Positions 1 to 9,000 of a stretch of DNA of 14,926 bases are shown here, piece by piece; position 1 is the first letter of the stretch, and each line of letters starts with the position of its first letter. A program made the position numbers and the translations under genes. This DNA is from JAPLKB01 sp964532465 (lineage in GTDB: Bacteria; Desulfobacterota; Syntrophorhabdia; Syntrophorhabdales; Syntrophorhabdaceae), in contig CAZHHX010000070.1 in the NCBI GenBank assembly GCA_964532465.1, positions 1 through 14,926 of the forward strand, written 5' to 3'. The notes under the pieces are model-generated. The model was not told the origin of the DNA, searched no databases, and saw only the letters and a program-made list of their open reading frames with translations.

Positions 1-20
1 TTTGTTGGGTAATGTTTCAT
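1..20 (-). CDS. Start of an unidentified gene leaving the window
   Basis: Only the first six codons are inside the window, reading M-K-H-Y-P-T. The start is supported by a strong Shine-Dalgarno sequence on the minus strand, GGAAGGA at 35-29, eight bases before the ATG. A promoter with an upstream dyad lies about 130-200 bases upstream and closely resembles the one driving the hdr-mvh-aor operon. This gene may therefore be co-regulated with that operon. Six residues are too few to assign a function. Confidence 0.4.
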
Positions 21-24
21 ATTT

Positions 25-123
25 TTAATCCTTCCAAATAACCTTGAGCAGCTTTCTCTCAGAATCTGTCACCACCTTTCTTGGTATACTGTAAAGAATA
101 AATTTTATTGCCTCTATTCCCAT
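25..123 (-). CDS. Possible 32-residue small ORF
   Basis: A 32-codon minus-strand reading frame lies between the left-edge promoter and the start of the partial gene. It starts M-G-I-E-A-I and ends K-V-I-W-K-D. Its stop codon overlaps the region of the next gene's Shine-Dalgarno, as would be expected if the two were translationally coupled. Its own AGAGGA is only one base from the ATG, which is poor spacing. The sequence has a basic, hydrophobic middle and resembles no family I recognise. It could be a leader peptide or chance. Confidence 0.25.
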   Translation of the reverse strand: MGIEAIKFILYSIPRKVVTDSERKLLKVIWKD

Positions 124-147
124 ATCCTCTAATTGAATTAATAAGTA

Positions 148-177
148 ACTATAATAAGTTAATTGGAGTAAAATCAA
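148..177 (-). promoter_or_regulatory. Sigma70-type promoter of the left-edge gene
   Basis: On the minus strand, TTGATT (177-172) and TATAGT (153-148) are separated by 18 bases. Transcription would start near 141 and run left into the 32-codon ORF and the partial gene. The two hexamers are identical to those of the promoter at 10421-10449. A second overlapping TTGATT at 182-177 is too far from the -10 to be used. Confidence 0.55.
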
Positions 178-196
178 ATCAAACTATTTTATAAAC

Positions 197-215
197 CTAT
201 TAATGCTCTTAATAG
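197..215. promoter_or_regulatory. Dyad operator, copy 1: CTATTAA-N5-TTAATAG
   Basis: A perfect 7-bp inverted repeat with a 5-base spacer is centred near -65 relative to the predicted start of the left-edge promoter. It sits exactly 19 bases from the -35 hexamer. The same dyad, spacer length and -35 recur at 10469-10487. A dimeric activator binding at about -64 would be consistent with class I activation. The regulator family cannot be named from the site. Confidence 0.5.
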
Positions 216-370
216 CAAAAACTGTAATGTAGACTCTCACGGCAAACCCCCATGTAAAATTTAAACAATTCGAAAAGCAGGCGGGTAGATGTGATGGGGG
301 TACCAGTTTCGATAGTTGTGTCTTTGCAGGTTGAGGGGGTGTTAATGCTACAGGGTGCATATACAAACCT

Positions 371-408
371 CAGTAAAACAAAAGGGACATAATAAATAGT
401 CCCTTTTG
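371..408 (-). terminator. Intrinsic terminator of the hdr-mvh-aor operon
   Basis: A perfect 10-bp inverted repeat, CAAAAGGGAC (379-388) and GTCCCTTTTG (399-408), encloses a 10-base A/T loop. Read on the minus strand, the stem is followed at once by TTTTACTG, which extends the T-rich 3' side to eight T in nine bases. It lies 83 bases past the last stop codon of the operon. This is a standard Rho-independent terminator for leftward transcription. Confidence 0.8.
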
Positions 409-491
409 TAAGAATTTTAATAAAAAACGTTTTTTTATACCCCTTTTGTCCAAGGATATTTTTCTTTTTTTAAGATGTATCTCCCTGCTTT

Positions 492-860
492 TTATTCTTC
501 CACGAGCGTCAGGCAGTTTGGAGCACACCACTGCACACACTGCGGATTGGGTGGGTCACCGCAGAAATCACATTTCAATGGAATCTCTGTGTCAGGTTCT
601 TTATAAACCGATTTTGACGGACAGGATGCCCGGCAGGTGACGCATTCGTCCATCTCAATTCCTTCGACCATGCGGGTGCCTTTTGAATTACAGGCAGCCT
701 CGGTGTAAGGTCCTGCAATGACGGGGTAACAGAATTCCTCTCCCAAATAGACTCTGATTCGCGACCGCCAGGGATTAACGCTCCCTGTGTGTGCCAAAGA
801 GCAGATAATTTCACACTGTTTACAACCTGTACATATTTTGTGGTCTATCTTGATCTTCAT
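492..860 (-). CDS. Small polyferredoxin, electron-transfer partner of AOR
   Basis: This 122-residue protein is rich in cysteine and resembles the iron-sulfur subunits paired with tungsten aldehyde oxidoreductases (AorA or BamC type) and the DmsB/HycB ferredoxin group. Its cysteines include C10/C13/C16/C20 (CxxCxxCxxxC), C73/C76/C80 (CxxCxxxCP) and C97/C100/C108/C112, with a further C116. These are enough for about three [4Fe-4S] clusters. C44 and C57 lie between the motifs. Its ATG overlaps the stop of aor by four bases (ATGA), with GGGGGAAGG just upstream, so translation is coupled and a stoichiometric complex is likely. There is no signal peptide, so it should be cytoplasmic. It is the last gene of the operon, before the terminator at 371-408. 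The iron-sulfur call is certain; the partner is inferred from context. Confidence 0.88.
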   Translation of the reverse strand: MKIKIDHKICTGCKQCEIICSLAHTGSVNPWRSRIRVYLGEEFCYPVIAGPYTEAACNSKGTRMVEGIEMDECVTCRASCPSKSVYKEPDTEIPLKCDFCGDPPNPQCVQWCAPNCLTLVEE

Positions 861-2671
861 ATCACACCTTCCCCCTCTTTTTCCAATTTCAGTTCCTTAA
901 GCTTTTCCTTGGTCGGCGTCCCGTCTTTATTCCAACCTCTCATTTCGTAATACTCCGGCAGTAGTTTATCAAGGGGAACTACCCGGTTCTTCACGCGTGG
1001 TTCTGTTGTTATTCGTGGCGGCAGAGTATCTGCCTCAACGCCGGCTTTCATATTGAACAATTTTTCAAGATTCCATATTCTTTCACCCAGCGGGTCAAGT
1101 GTCTCCTTCGTAAAGCCGGTACCGGTTACATAGTTAAGCCACTCAGCCATTTTATCTCCCCATTCGGGACCATGATAGATAATCCAGCACAATATACCTG
1201 AATCAGCGGTTGCAAGATAATCCTGATCCTTTTTTGTGAATTCAACAAAAAAGGCAGGATCTTTTCGGCCTTCATAAAAAGGCATAGTTGACTTCGTATG
1301 GGCGCCGCCGGTATTGCAGGTAGCGTACTGGATACCCAGGGCATCGAAAGCCTGAGGATGCCAGGCAGGTATACCCATACCTTTTATACCCATGAAAAGT
1401 TCCGGATGCCCGTATTGTGACGCAAAAGCTATACCGCCCTCAGCCATGAGGTTTCCTATGCCCTGTCTATGAGCTATTTGTTTGAGAAGCTGGAACATGT
1501 TTGTGTTGCCGAATTCCAGGGCATAGCCAATGTCTTTTTCAGGCAAATGTCCTTCCTCAAATAGTTCCATAGCGCAGGAGATCATGGCGCCTGCTGTAAT
1601 CGTGTCCATGCCAAGCTCGTTGCAGAGATAATTGGCGCGGCAAATATCCTCCATATCTCCGAGACCGCAATTCGCACCCAGAAGGGCCATAGTCTCATGC
1701 TCAGGACCTTTGGCTGTCAACGGGTATTCCGGATCATTCTTTATACGGCTCCGCTTGCTGCAACCAAATGGACATGAAAAACATGCCTCATCACGCACAC
1801 GGATCAGGTCGCGAATAACTTCAGGATCTTCATATTTCACGAATTTATCAAAGTATCCATCCTTGAAATTGAAAGCAGCCTGGCTCTTGCTCGCATTGGC
1901 GCGGCCAGGGAGTCCCCAAGTGCCGTATCTGCGGCGCTTATAAAAATCACCACTATCCCGGGCTTCCTTATAGAAGCTCATCACTGCATTACGGAAACCT
2001 TCCACATCAGCTATGTTGACCTGTCCTGTCCCGAGCGAGGCTACTGCCTTAAGATTTTTCGAACCCATGACTGCTCCGAGACCGGAACGTCCGGCAGCTC
2101 GTCCGCCATCAGACATGATGCAGGCAAATCTCACGAGATTTTCTCCGGCAGGGCCGATATTGGCAATTCCCATGGAGTTGAGAGCCCAGTTGTCAAGATT
2201 AAACCGTACTTTCATATCCTCCCGGATCATCTTTTCTGTCTCGTATGACTCTTTCCCCCAGAGATTCTTTGCAGGATGTATCTCCACGCGGTCATTGAGA
2301 ACAGTCACATAGACAGGTTCAGGCGATTTACCCTCGAAGATTAGGAGATCATAGCCCGAATACTTCAAATTAGAGCCAAAATATCCGCCGCAGCAGGGAC
2401 TTGATACACAATTGCTGAGCGGGGATTTGGCAGAAACCATAAAGCGGCTCGCTGATGGTGCACCGCTGCCCGTCAATGGGCCTGTGGAAAAAATGAGTTT
2501 GTTCTCAGGGCTCAAAGCATCGATGCGAGGATCGATCTCGTCAAAGAGGATCCTGTCGCTCATGCCCCGGCCCCCGATGTACTCTTCCATAAGGTAGGTC
2601 GGCATATCCTCTACCCAGGAAGTTCCTTTGGTCAAATCGATTCTTAATATTTTTCCATTCCAACCAAACAT
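857..2671 (-). CDS. aor: Tungsten aldehyde:ferredoxin oxidoreductase
   Basis: This 604-residue protein is the normal length for the AOR family. The enzymes hold tungsten in two pterin cofactors plus one [4Fe-4S] cluster, and interconvert aldehydes and carboxylic acids with low-potential ferredoxin. The N-terminal domain has the family's GGRG (33-36), TGPLTG (63-68) and SGLGAVMGSKNLKA (196-209) segments. The cluster ligands are C297, C300 and C304 (CxxCxxxC) plus C495 in DSGILCW, matching the spacing of the Pyrococcus enzyme. The region of the Pyrococcus catalytic Glu and His corresponds to EHE 324-326 and H458. The gene starts one base after the protease stop codon, and its Shine-Dalgarno (AGAGGA) lies in the last protease codons. 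The AOR-like N-terminus argues against BamB, but the substrate cannot be read from sequence. Genes for tungsten uptake and pterin synthesis are not in the window. Confidence 0.93.
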   Translation of the reverse strand: MFGWNGKILRIDLTKGTSWVEDMPTYLMEEYIGGRGMSDRILFDEIDPRIDALSPENKLIFSTGPLTGSGAPSASRFMVSAKSPLSNCVSSPCCGGYFGSNLKYSGYDLLIFEGKSPEPVYVTVLNDRVEIHPAKNLWGKESYETEKMIREDMKVRFNLDNWALNSMGIANIGPAGENLVRFACIMSDGGRAAGRSGLGAVMGSKNLKAVASLGTGQVNIADVEGFRNAVMSFYKEARDSGDFYKRRRYGTWGLPGRANASKSQAAFNFKDGYFDKFVKYEDPEVIRDLIRVRDEACFSCPFGCSKRSRIKNDPEYPLTAKGPEHETMALLGANCGLGDMEDICRANYLCNELGMDTITAGAMISCAMELFEEGHLPEKDIGYALEFGNTNMFQLLKQIAHRQGIGNLMAEGGIAFASQYGHPELFMGIKGMGIPAWHPQAFDALGIQYATCNTGGAHTKSTMPFYEGRKDPAFFVEFTKKDQDYLATADSGILCWIIYHGPEWGDKMAEWLNYVTGTGFTKETLDPLGERIWNLEKLFNMKAGVEADTLPPRITTEPRVKNRVVPLDKLLPEYYEMRGWNKDGTPTKEKLKELKLEKEGEGVI

Positions 2672-2672
2672 G

Positions 2673-3155
2673 TTAGTCCTCTCTTATATGGTTTATATGT
2701 GCCGGGCACTTTCTTAAGGCCATTTCAACAGCAACCGGTATTGCTTTCTCCACTTCAGGCGTACACTTCTCGCGAAAGGTTGTTACATCTCGAGCCTCCA
2801 CGGCTACAATATCGATACTTGAGGGCATAGGAAGCCCCAGGGCTTTACCAAGTTCGAGTGCTGTGGAGAAATCCACTTGATGAGGAGATGAAAGATGCAG
2901 AGCAGAAATGAAGTTCTCCGGCTGCAGATCATAAACCTGTCCGGGAATTCCATCCTTTGTTTGTATGGCATCAATAAGCACAACGTGATCATACCCAAGA
3001 AAAGCTTCAAGAAGAAAAAGTCCTCCCTGGCTTGCTTCGGCGATTGTAACTGCCGGATCAGATATACGCTTGCCCACCTCTACAGCCACCCGGATACCTA
3101 CTCCGTCATCACAGAGTACTGAATTCCCGATACCCAGAACCAAGGTCTTCTCCAT
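2673..3155 (-). CDS. [NiFe] hydrogenase maturation endopeptidase
   Basis: This 160-residue protein belongs to the HyaD/HybD/FrhD protease family (M52). These enzymes clip the C-terminal tail of the hydrogenase large subunit once nickel has been inserted. The N-terminus has the LGIGNSVLCDDGVG signature (7-20). The nickel-sensing ligands of E. coli HybD (E16, D62, H93) correspond here to D16, D62 and H92; Asp in place of Glu at position 16 is the only change. It lies seven bases after mvhA and one base before aor, so it is made with its likely substrate. The presumed target is the MvhA tail following DPCMGCATH. The hypABCDEF genes needed for Ni-Fe(CN)2CO assembly are not in the window. Family assignment is secure; substrate specificity is inferred from position. 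Confidence 0.93.
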   Translation of the reverse strand: MEKTLVLGIGNSVLCDDGVGIRVAVEVGKRISDPAVTIAEASQGGLFLLEAFLGYDHVVLIDAIQTKDGIPGQVYDLQPENFISALHLSSPHQVDFSTALELGKALGLPMPSSIDIVAVEARDVTTFREKCTPEVEKAIPVAVEMALRKCPAHINHIRED

Positions 3156-3162
3156 AATATCC

Positions 3163-4626
3163 TCAAAACCGCTTTACTGCGTCAATCAATGTTCCGTCAG
3201 CGTCGTATACTGCTATTTCTATCGGCAGTTCACCAGGCAGAGTGTGTGTAGCACAGCCCATACATGGATCATAAGCTCGCCAGGCAAGCTCAATCCGGTT
3301 GAGCAGCCCCTCCGTTATTTCAGTACCCTTACGGATAATACCCTGGGCAGCTTTTTTTATTGTCAACGACATAGCAGCATAGTTGTTTGTCGTCCCTACG
3401 ATAAGGTTGCATTTTTTTATGAGTCCCTTCTCATCAGTTATGTAATGATGGGTCAGAGTGCCGCGGGGCGCTTCCACAATTCCAACTCCTTCAGTAGGTA
3501 TTTCTGTTGGAATATTTCTTATATCGGGTCCGGTTATCTCCGGGTCCCTGCTGAGTTCAAGCATCCTTTCAGCCGCATAGAGCATCTCAATAAGTCTTGC
3601 CCAGTGGGTTGCCAGCGTATGGTGTACCGGTTTTCCGCCAAGAGCTGCATACATTTTCTCATACTCTTCCTGTGCAAGGGGGGTTGCCATACCATCTGCC
3701 GCGTTGAGACGGGAGAGTGGAGTTGCGCGATAAATGCCGCTTGTCTCGCCGTCAATAAAACCGTTCCAACCTACTTTTTTCAAATAGGGGAACTTAAGGT
3801 ATGTCCATGGTTCAACTCTTTCGGACAAATTATCAAGGTATTCAGAGGGTGCATACTTTGTAAATTCCTTGCCTTGAGGATCAACTACTCTGACCTTGCC
3901 GTCATAGAAATTAACCTTGTTATTTTCATCGACAAGTCCCATATAATACGTCCGATGGGTATACATGTCGCTTAAAACCATGTCAAGATACTCTTTGTTC
4001 TTGAGTACCAGATCTTCAAAAATCTTTAAAGAAAATCTTGCGAAATCTACTGCCTGAACAGCTATTTCTTCTGTTTTAGCACGGTTCTCTTCGGAGAGCA
4101 TTTTGCTTACGCCTCCGGGTAAACCGAAAACAGGGTGAATCCCTCTACCGCCTATGGTCTGAATAACCCAGTGGTTCTGTTGACGCGTTTGAATTACTTT
4201 CTTGCCTATCTCTATCCCTACTTTTCCTATAACACCCAGGATATTTCTTTCAGCAGGGGGGGATTCCGGCCCCATAATAAAATCAGGGCCGGCAAGTATA
4301 TAAAAATGGGTGGCATGGTCTGTTACAAAAAAAGCGCTGTAAAGTAATTCGCGGAGTTTTCTGGCTGTTGGTGTCGGTTCAACTTTATAAAGGTTGTCTA
4401 AAGCTTTTGTGGCTGCCAGATGGTGGGCCTCGGGGCAAACGCCGCATATTCGCTGCATAATTTGCGGCATGTCCTCAGCAGGACGTCCTTCGCAGAATTT
4501 CTCAAAGCCTCTCAGTTCAGGTATCTGGAGGTACGCATTTGAAACCTCTCCATCATCGTCCAGGAATATTGCAATCTTCCCATGCCCTTCAAGTCGGGTA
4601 ATGGGATTAATCATAATTTTAGTCAT
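3163..4626 (-). CDS. mvhA: [NiFe] hydrogenase large (catalytic) subunit, Mvh type
   Basis: This 487-residue subunit carries the Ni-Fe active site that splits or forms H2. The N-terminal ligand motif is RICGVCPEAHH (C61, C64). The C-terminal motif is DPCMGCATH (C455, C458, H461). All four metal-binding cysteines are present, so it should be catalytic. A 26-residue tail follows H461 and is presumably the peptide removed by the adjacent protease. The sequence groups with F420-non-reducing, group 3c hydrogenases rather than membrane-bound uptake enzymes, and it has no membrane anchor partner. The ATG overlaps the mvhG stop codon (ATGA), with GAGGAGGG upstream, consistent with equimolar synthesis. 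In the known Mvh-Hdr complex this subunit feeds electrons through MvhG and MvhD into HdrA. A 301-codon frame on the opposite strand is a shadow. Confidence 0.95.
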   Translation of the reverse strand: MTKIMINPITRLEGHGKIAIFLDDDGEVSNAYLQIPELRGFEKFCEGRPAEDMPQIMQRICGVCPEAHHLAATKALDNLYKVEPTPTARKLRELLYSAFFVTDHATHFYILAGPDFIMGPESPPAERNILGVIGKVGIEIGKKVIQTRQQNHWVIQTIGGRGIHPVFGLPGGVSKMLSEENRAKTEEIAVQAVDFARFSLKIFEDLVLKNKEYLDMVLSDMYTHRTYYMGLVDENNKVNFYDGKVRVVDPQGKEFTKYAPSEYLDNLSERVEPWTYLKFPYLKKVGWNGFIDGETSGIYRATPLSRLNAADGMATPLAQEEYEKMYAALGGKPVHHTLATHWARLIEMLYAAERMLELSRDPEITGPDIRNIPTEIPTEGVGIVEAPRGTLTHHYITDEKGLIKKCNLIVGTTNNYAAMSLTIKKAAQGIIRKGTEITEGLLNRIELAWRAYDPCMGCATHTLPGELPIEIAVYDADGTLIDAVKRF

Positions 4627-5582
4627 AGTGTTTTCGCCCTCCTCATTATTGACACAGGCAGACTATAACGATAAAATGTTCCGGCAGGATCGACAATTTC
4701 ATCGGTAATCCGAGCTATTTCCTCAGTATCAGTAGAATCTATGAGAGATCCCAGAGCCGTCAAAAAGTGGAGACCCTGATCAACAACGCCTTCAACAGGC
4801 CCATAACAGCCGGTGCAGGGCATTCCCCCTTGAGGACACATAGCTCCGCATCCACCACGCGTGGCAACTCCATAACAGAGCAGCCCCTGGTCGAGGAGAC
4901 ACTTTGTCGGGTCTGCAATGATCTGATGAGGCCTGAAAAATTTCTTTACTTTTTTGCCTTCCTTCGGCAGGGGGCATTCATCACAGAGCGCCTTGCTCGA
5001 ATGACTGATAATACTCCCTTTTTCAGGCAGATTTCCCGAAACTAAAGCCTCCAATGCAAGCCAGGTGGTTTTTGGCTCCGGGGGGCATCCAGGTACATAA
5101 TAGTCTACATCAATAATCTGATTGAGTGCCCGGACCGAACTAAAAAGCCGGGGTAGTTCAAGTTCTCCTTCAGGAACCTGTACTTTTGCCTGTGGATAGA
5201 CCTTTTCCTCATTAACAGTAGATGGAGTATCAATATAGGCACGATCAAAAAGAGATTCTGTACTAACTAAATTTGCAAGGCCGGGAATGCAGCCCTCATA
5301 GGCGCAGGAGCCATAAGCAATCATGATCTTTGATTTTGAGCGAAGCATTTTTGCTACATGCTCATCTTCGGTGCTTCGAATTGCTCCATTAAAAAGACAT
5401 GCATCAATACTTTGATCAGCCATCTCTTCAACATCCTTGTACTTGAAATCCATGGCCACGGGCCAGAAAACAATATCCGCAGCCGCTGCCACGTCAAGTA
5501 TCTTCTCTCCGATGGCAAGTGTGGCAATATCACATCCGCCGCAACTGCTTGCCCAGTAGAGTGCTACTTTCAACTTACCCAT
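4623..5582 (-). CDS. mvhG: [NiFe] hydrogenase small (iron-sulfur) subunit, Mvh type
   Basis: This 319-residue subunit carries the iron-sulfur relay from the Ni-Fe site to MvhD. The proximal cluster motif is SSCGGCD (C14, C17), continued by GSCAYEGCIPG (C93, C98) and VPGCPPEP (C166). The C-terminal part holds C200/C203 (CDEC), C228, C236, C245, C249, C256 and C259, enough for medial and distal clusters. It has no twin-arginine signal peptide and no C-terminal membrane helix, so the enzyme is soluble and cytoplasmic, as expected for group 3c. The start overlaps the end of mvhD by eight bases, with AGAGGTG five bases upstream. The end overlaps mvhA by four. Family and role are secure; the direction of electron flow in the cell is not determined by sequence. 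Confidence 0.95.
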   Translation of the reverse strand: MGKLKVALYWASSCGGCDIATLAIGEKILDVAAAADIVFWPVAMDFKYKDVEEMADQSIDACLFNGAIRSTEDEHVAKMLRSKSKIMIAYGSCAYEGCIPGLANLVSTESLFDRAYIDTPSTVNEEKVYPQAKVQVPEGELELPRLFSSVRALNQIIDVDYYVPGCPPEPKTTWLALEALVSGNLPEKGSIISHSSKALCDECPLPKEGKKVKKFFRPHQIIADPTKCLLDQGLLCYGVATRGGCGAMCPQGGMPCTGCYGPVEGVVDQGLHFLTALGSLIDSTDTEEIARITDEIVDPAGTFYRYSLPVSIMRRAKTL

Positions 5583-6006
5583 ATATCACCTCTTGAATCT
5601 GCTCTTTCTGAATTGGTCCCAAGGCTCTCACTGTCTCGGTCATCTGGTTTACCACGCTTGCAAACTGAACGCCCTCAGAAGCTGATACCCAATCAAGTCG
5701 GACCCGTCCATCCTCCATCCCGAACTGACCCAGCATCTTTTTCAATAAGGCCATTCTGGCTGCAGTCCTGTAGTTTCCTTCGAGATAATGGCATTCGCCG
5801 GGATGACACCCAAGCACAAGTACGCCGTCAGCGCCTGCCTGAAGGGCCTCAATGATAAAATACGGCTCAACTCTTCCGCTGCACATAAGACGCACAACCC
5901 TTACATTCGGTGCATACTGAAGCCGGGATGTACCGGCCAGATCAGCTCCTGCATAGGAGCACCAGTTACAGAGGAAGAGGACTATTTTTGGCTCAAATTT
6001 GTTCAT
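5575..6006 (-). CDS. mvhD: MvhD/FlpD-type linker between hydrogenase and HdrA
   Basis: This 143-residue protein is the usual short MvhD. It binds a [2Fe-2S] cluster and forms the only electron bridge between the hydrogenase (MvhAG) and HdrA. Its motifs are FLCNWCSYAGAD (residues 12-23), MCSGRVEP and GCHPGECHY. In some relatives, including BamF, one of these positions is selenocysteine. Here all are cysteine codons and there is no in-frame TGA. The start has GAGGTG four bases upstream and follows hdrA after 40 bases. Its presence in the operon is the strongest evidence that the hydrogenase is tied to the Hdr module rather than acting alone. Confidence 0.94.
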   Translation of the reverse strand: MNKFEPKIVLFLCNWCSYAGADLAGTSRLQYAPNVRVVRLMCSGRVEPYFIIEALQAGADGVLVLGCHPGECHYLEGNYRTAARMALLKKMLGQFGMEDGRVRLDWVSASEGVQFASVVNQMTETVRALGPIQKEQIQEVIYG

Positions 6007-6046
6007 CAGTCACCTCGTCTTACTTACGTCAGTAATGCTATATTCA

Positions 6047-9000
6047 TTACGCAGCAAAAGCTGCCCTTATTTCTGCCAGTATCTGATCCATGGTAAAGTG
6101 TTTTCCATTCATTGCACCGCTCGGACAAGCCGCTACACAGGTGCCGCATCCTTTGCAGAGCGCCTGATTAACTACGGAAACACGTTTCTCTTCGTCTTTT
6201 TTGACTGCACCATAGGGGCAGGCCATTTCGCAAACACGACAACCGCTGCATAGTTCTTCATTTACTTCTGCCACAGCAGCCTGGCCTTCTATGCTTGTAC
6301 GGGTCAGCACGGCAAGGGCCTTGGAGGCAGCAGCCTGTGCCTGAGCAATACTCTCATCTATAAATTTAGGGCTGTGGGCAGTGCCGCACATAAAAATACC
6401 GTCTGTTGAGAAGTCAACCGGTCGCAGTTTCATGTGAGCTTCAAGGAAGAAGCCGTCTTCATTAAGGGGCACTTTGAGCATCTGTGAAAGAGGTTTGTTG
6501 CCTGCCGGTGCAACCGAGGCAGTAGCCAGACATACCAGGTCAGCATCAATTTCGAGTCTCTGTCCCAGGATCGGTTCTGTGGCTGTTAATCTCAGGAATG
6601 ACTTTCCGTTTTCTGTTATAGAACGAATATCAGGGGAATCTTCCGGCTGGTACCGGATAAAAATAACGCCCTGGTCAGAAGCTTCTTTATAGTAATCCTC
6701 TTTAAAGCCGTATGTTCTCATATCTCTGTACAGCACATAGACATCCATTTCCGGTTTGAGCTTCTTAAGCTGGAGCGCGTTCTTTACCGAGTGGGAACAA
6801 CAGACGCGGCTGCAATATTGTCTCTCGTCATTTCTTGATCCCACACACTGGATGAAGACCGCGCTATCGCATTCTTTTACCCGATTGCTGTCTTTTTCTA
6901 TTTTTTCGTCAAGCTCAAGAAGAGTCATGACCCGGTCATCTTCGCCATAAAGATATTCATTGGGCTTCAGTTCTTCAGCGCCTGCCGCGACTATTGTTAT
7001 ACCGTGTTCGATTTCTTTGAGTGCTTCTCCGTTACCTATCCTGATCCCGGATATAAAATTTCCCACATATCCTGAATATTCTACCAGTTCGGCATTTGTC
7101 GAGATTTCTATCAGATCGCTGGCATAGACCTCATCGACAAGTTTTTTTATCATGCCTTGTACGTCCTCTCCTTCTAATGTTACGGGGATTCTTTTTGATA
7201 AGCCGCCCAGTGATTCTGTTTTCTCGATAAGGTAGACCTTTATGCCCTGATTTGCCAAAGCGAGACTGCTTGTCATTCCCGCAATACCGCCTCCGATAAC
7301 CAAAGCTTCAGGGGTAACATTGTAAACTGCCCTATGCAGAGGCTGAAGCAATACTGCCTTTGATGCTGCCATTCTGATAAGGTCTTTCGCTTTTTCCGTT
7401 GCAACTTCCTTTTCGTTCATGTGAACAAAGGAGCACTGCTCCCGGATATTGGCAAACTGAAAAAGGAATGGATTCAAGCCGGCTTCCCTCAGCGCGGCCT
7501 GGAATACCGGTTCATGTGTTCTCGGAGTGCAGGCAGCTACTACTACCCGGTTAAGCCCCTGCTTCCTGATTGTTTCTGCCATGTGGTTGACGGCGTCAAC
7601 AGAGCAGGCAAAGGTTTCTTCTACAGAGTGGCTTACGCCGGGAAGTCCCTTTGCGTATTCAACAACTTGTGGAACATCCACTACCTTGGCGATATTTGTG
7701 CCGCAGTCGCAGACGAATATGCCTACCCGCGGCGCTTCGCCGGTGGTGTCGCGTTCCTCGGGATAAACTTTTTCTTCCATCAGGGTGCCGCGCTCCTCAA
7801 AGAGGAGCTGTGAAGCCAGGGATGCGGCGCCGCTTGCCATTGTAACGGCATCAGGAATATCCATGGGCGCGTGAAAAACACCGCATGAGTATATGCCGTT
7901 TCTTGAGGTTTCCATAGGTGAAAAAGCAGGGCTTTCGCAGAAACCGTGTTCATTGAGTCCTATGGAAAGTTTTTCGGCAAGTTCCCTGTTGCCTTCAGTT
8001 GAGTTAAGCCCAACTGAGAGGACGACGAGATCAAATTGTTCATCCTTAACCTTGCTGTCGTCTGTGCGGTATCTGAGAATTATATTTTTATTATCCGGGT
8101 CTTCACCGACAATGGATGTTTTGGCCCATTGGTAGCGGACTCCGGGCATATTTTTGGCTCTTTCGTAAAACCGTTCAAAGCCTTTGCCATAGGCACGGAT
8201 ATCGTTGTGAAGTATAACTGCTTCAATTTCAGGGTGATGTTCTTTTGAAAGAATGACCTGTTTTGTGGCATACATGCAGCATACCGCGGAGCAGTAAGTG
8301 CAATTTGATGTTTCATCCCTTGAACCGACACATTGAATCCATGCTATCTTATGCGGTGTCCTGTTGTCGGAGGGACGAAGGATTTCCCCGCCATTAGGTC
8401 CTGAAGCGCTGATAATACGCTCAAACTCAAGACTGGTGACTACGTTTGAGAATCTATGGTATCCATACTGACTCTGTGAATAGGCGTCGAAAATTTCATA
8501 TCCCGGCGCCAGGATAACGCTTCCCACTTCAACAGTTGTCCTCTTTGGCTGCATCTTGAAATCTATTGCTTTACTTTTGCATGTGGGTACACATATCTGG
8601 CAGATCTTTCTCTGCAAAAAAAGACAGTGGGCGGCATCAACCATAGAAACCGCAGGAACTGCCTGAGGGAAGTGGACATGAATACATTTCTTTTTTGCGA
8701 GACTTTCGTTGTAAACATCGGGCACATAAATAGGGCAGTATTCGGCGCATGTACCGCAGCCCGTGCATTTTTCTTCATCAACATAACGGGGTTCCTCATA
8801 AAGATGAACCTGAAAATTTCCTGCCTCACCTTCCAAACCCTCAACATGCGTATTTGTAATAATCGAAATATTGGGATTCGACGCGCATTCTATAAACTTG
8901 GGGGACAGAATGCACATGGAACAGTCATTGGTGGGGAATGTCTTATCCAGTTGCGCCATTTTACCGCCAATGGCAGGCCCTTTATCGACAAGATATACCT

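Larger units (their letters stand above)
124..491. other. Intergenic region between the left-edge unit and the operon
   Basis: This stretch holds the left-edge promoter and dyad (148-215) and the operon terminator (371-408). It also has a short A6-CG-T7 palindrome at 422-436. The part from about 220 to 370 shows nothing I can support as a gene or a site. A 60-codon minus-strand frame there has no Shine-Dalgarno and an unconvincing composition. Confidence 0.6.

Noticed and set aside
184..366. A 60-codon minus-strand ORF between the terminator and the left-edge promoter
   Set aside because: It has no Shine-Dalgarno, an unlikely composition, and its end overlaps the dyad operator; it is better explained as chance.
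857..2671. BamB, the catalytic subunit of class II benzoyl-CoA reductase
   Set aside because: The context is Bam-like, but the length and the N-terminal and pterin-binding segments read as ordinary AOR, and no other aromatic-degradation genes are visible; the choice rests on recall of both families and is not decisive.
3070..3975. A 301-codon plus-strand reading frame
   Set aside because: It lies antisense to the maturation protease and mvhA, whose conserved motifs explain the sequence; it has no Shine-Dalgarno and no recognisable domain.
5575..6006. Selenocysteine in MvhD
   Set aside because: Some relatives use selenocysteine, but every cluster-ligand position here is a cysteine codon and there is no in-frame TGA.
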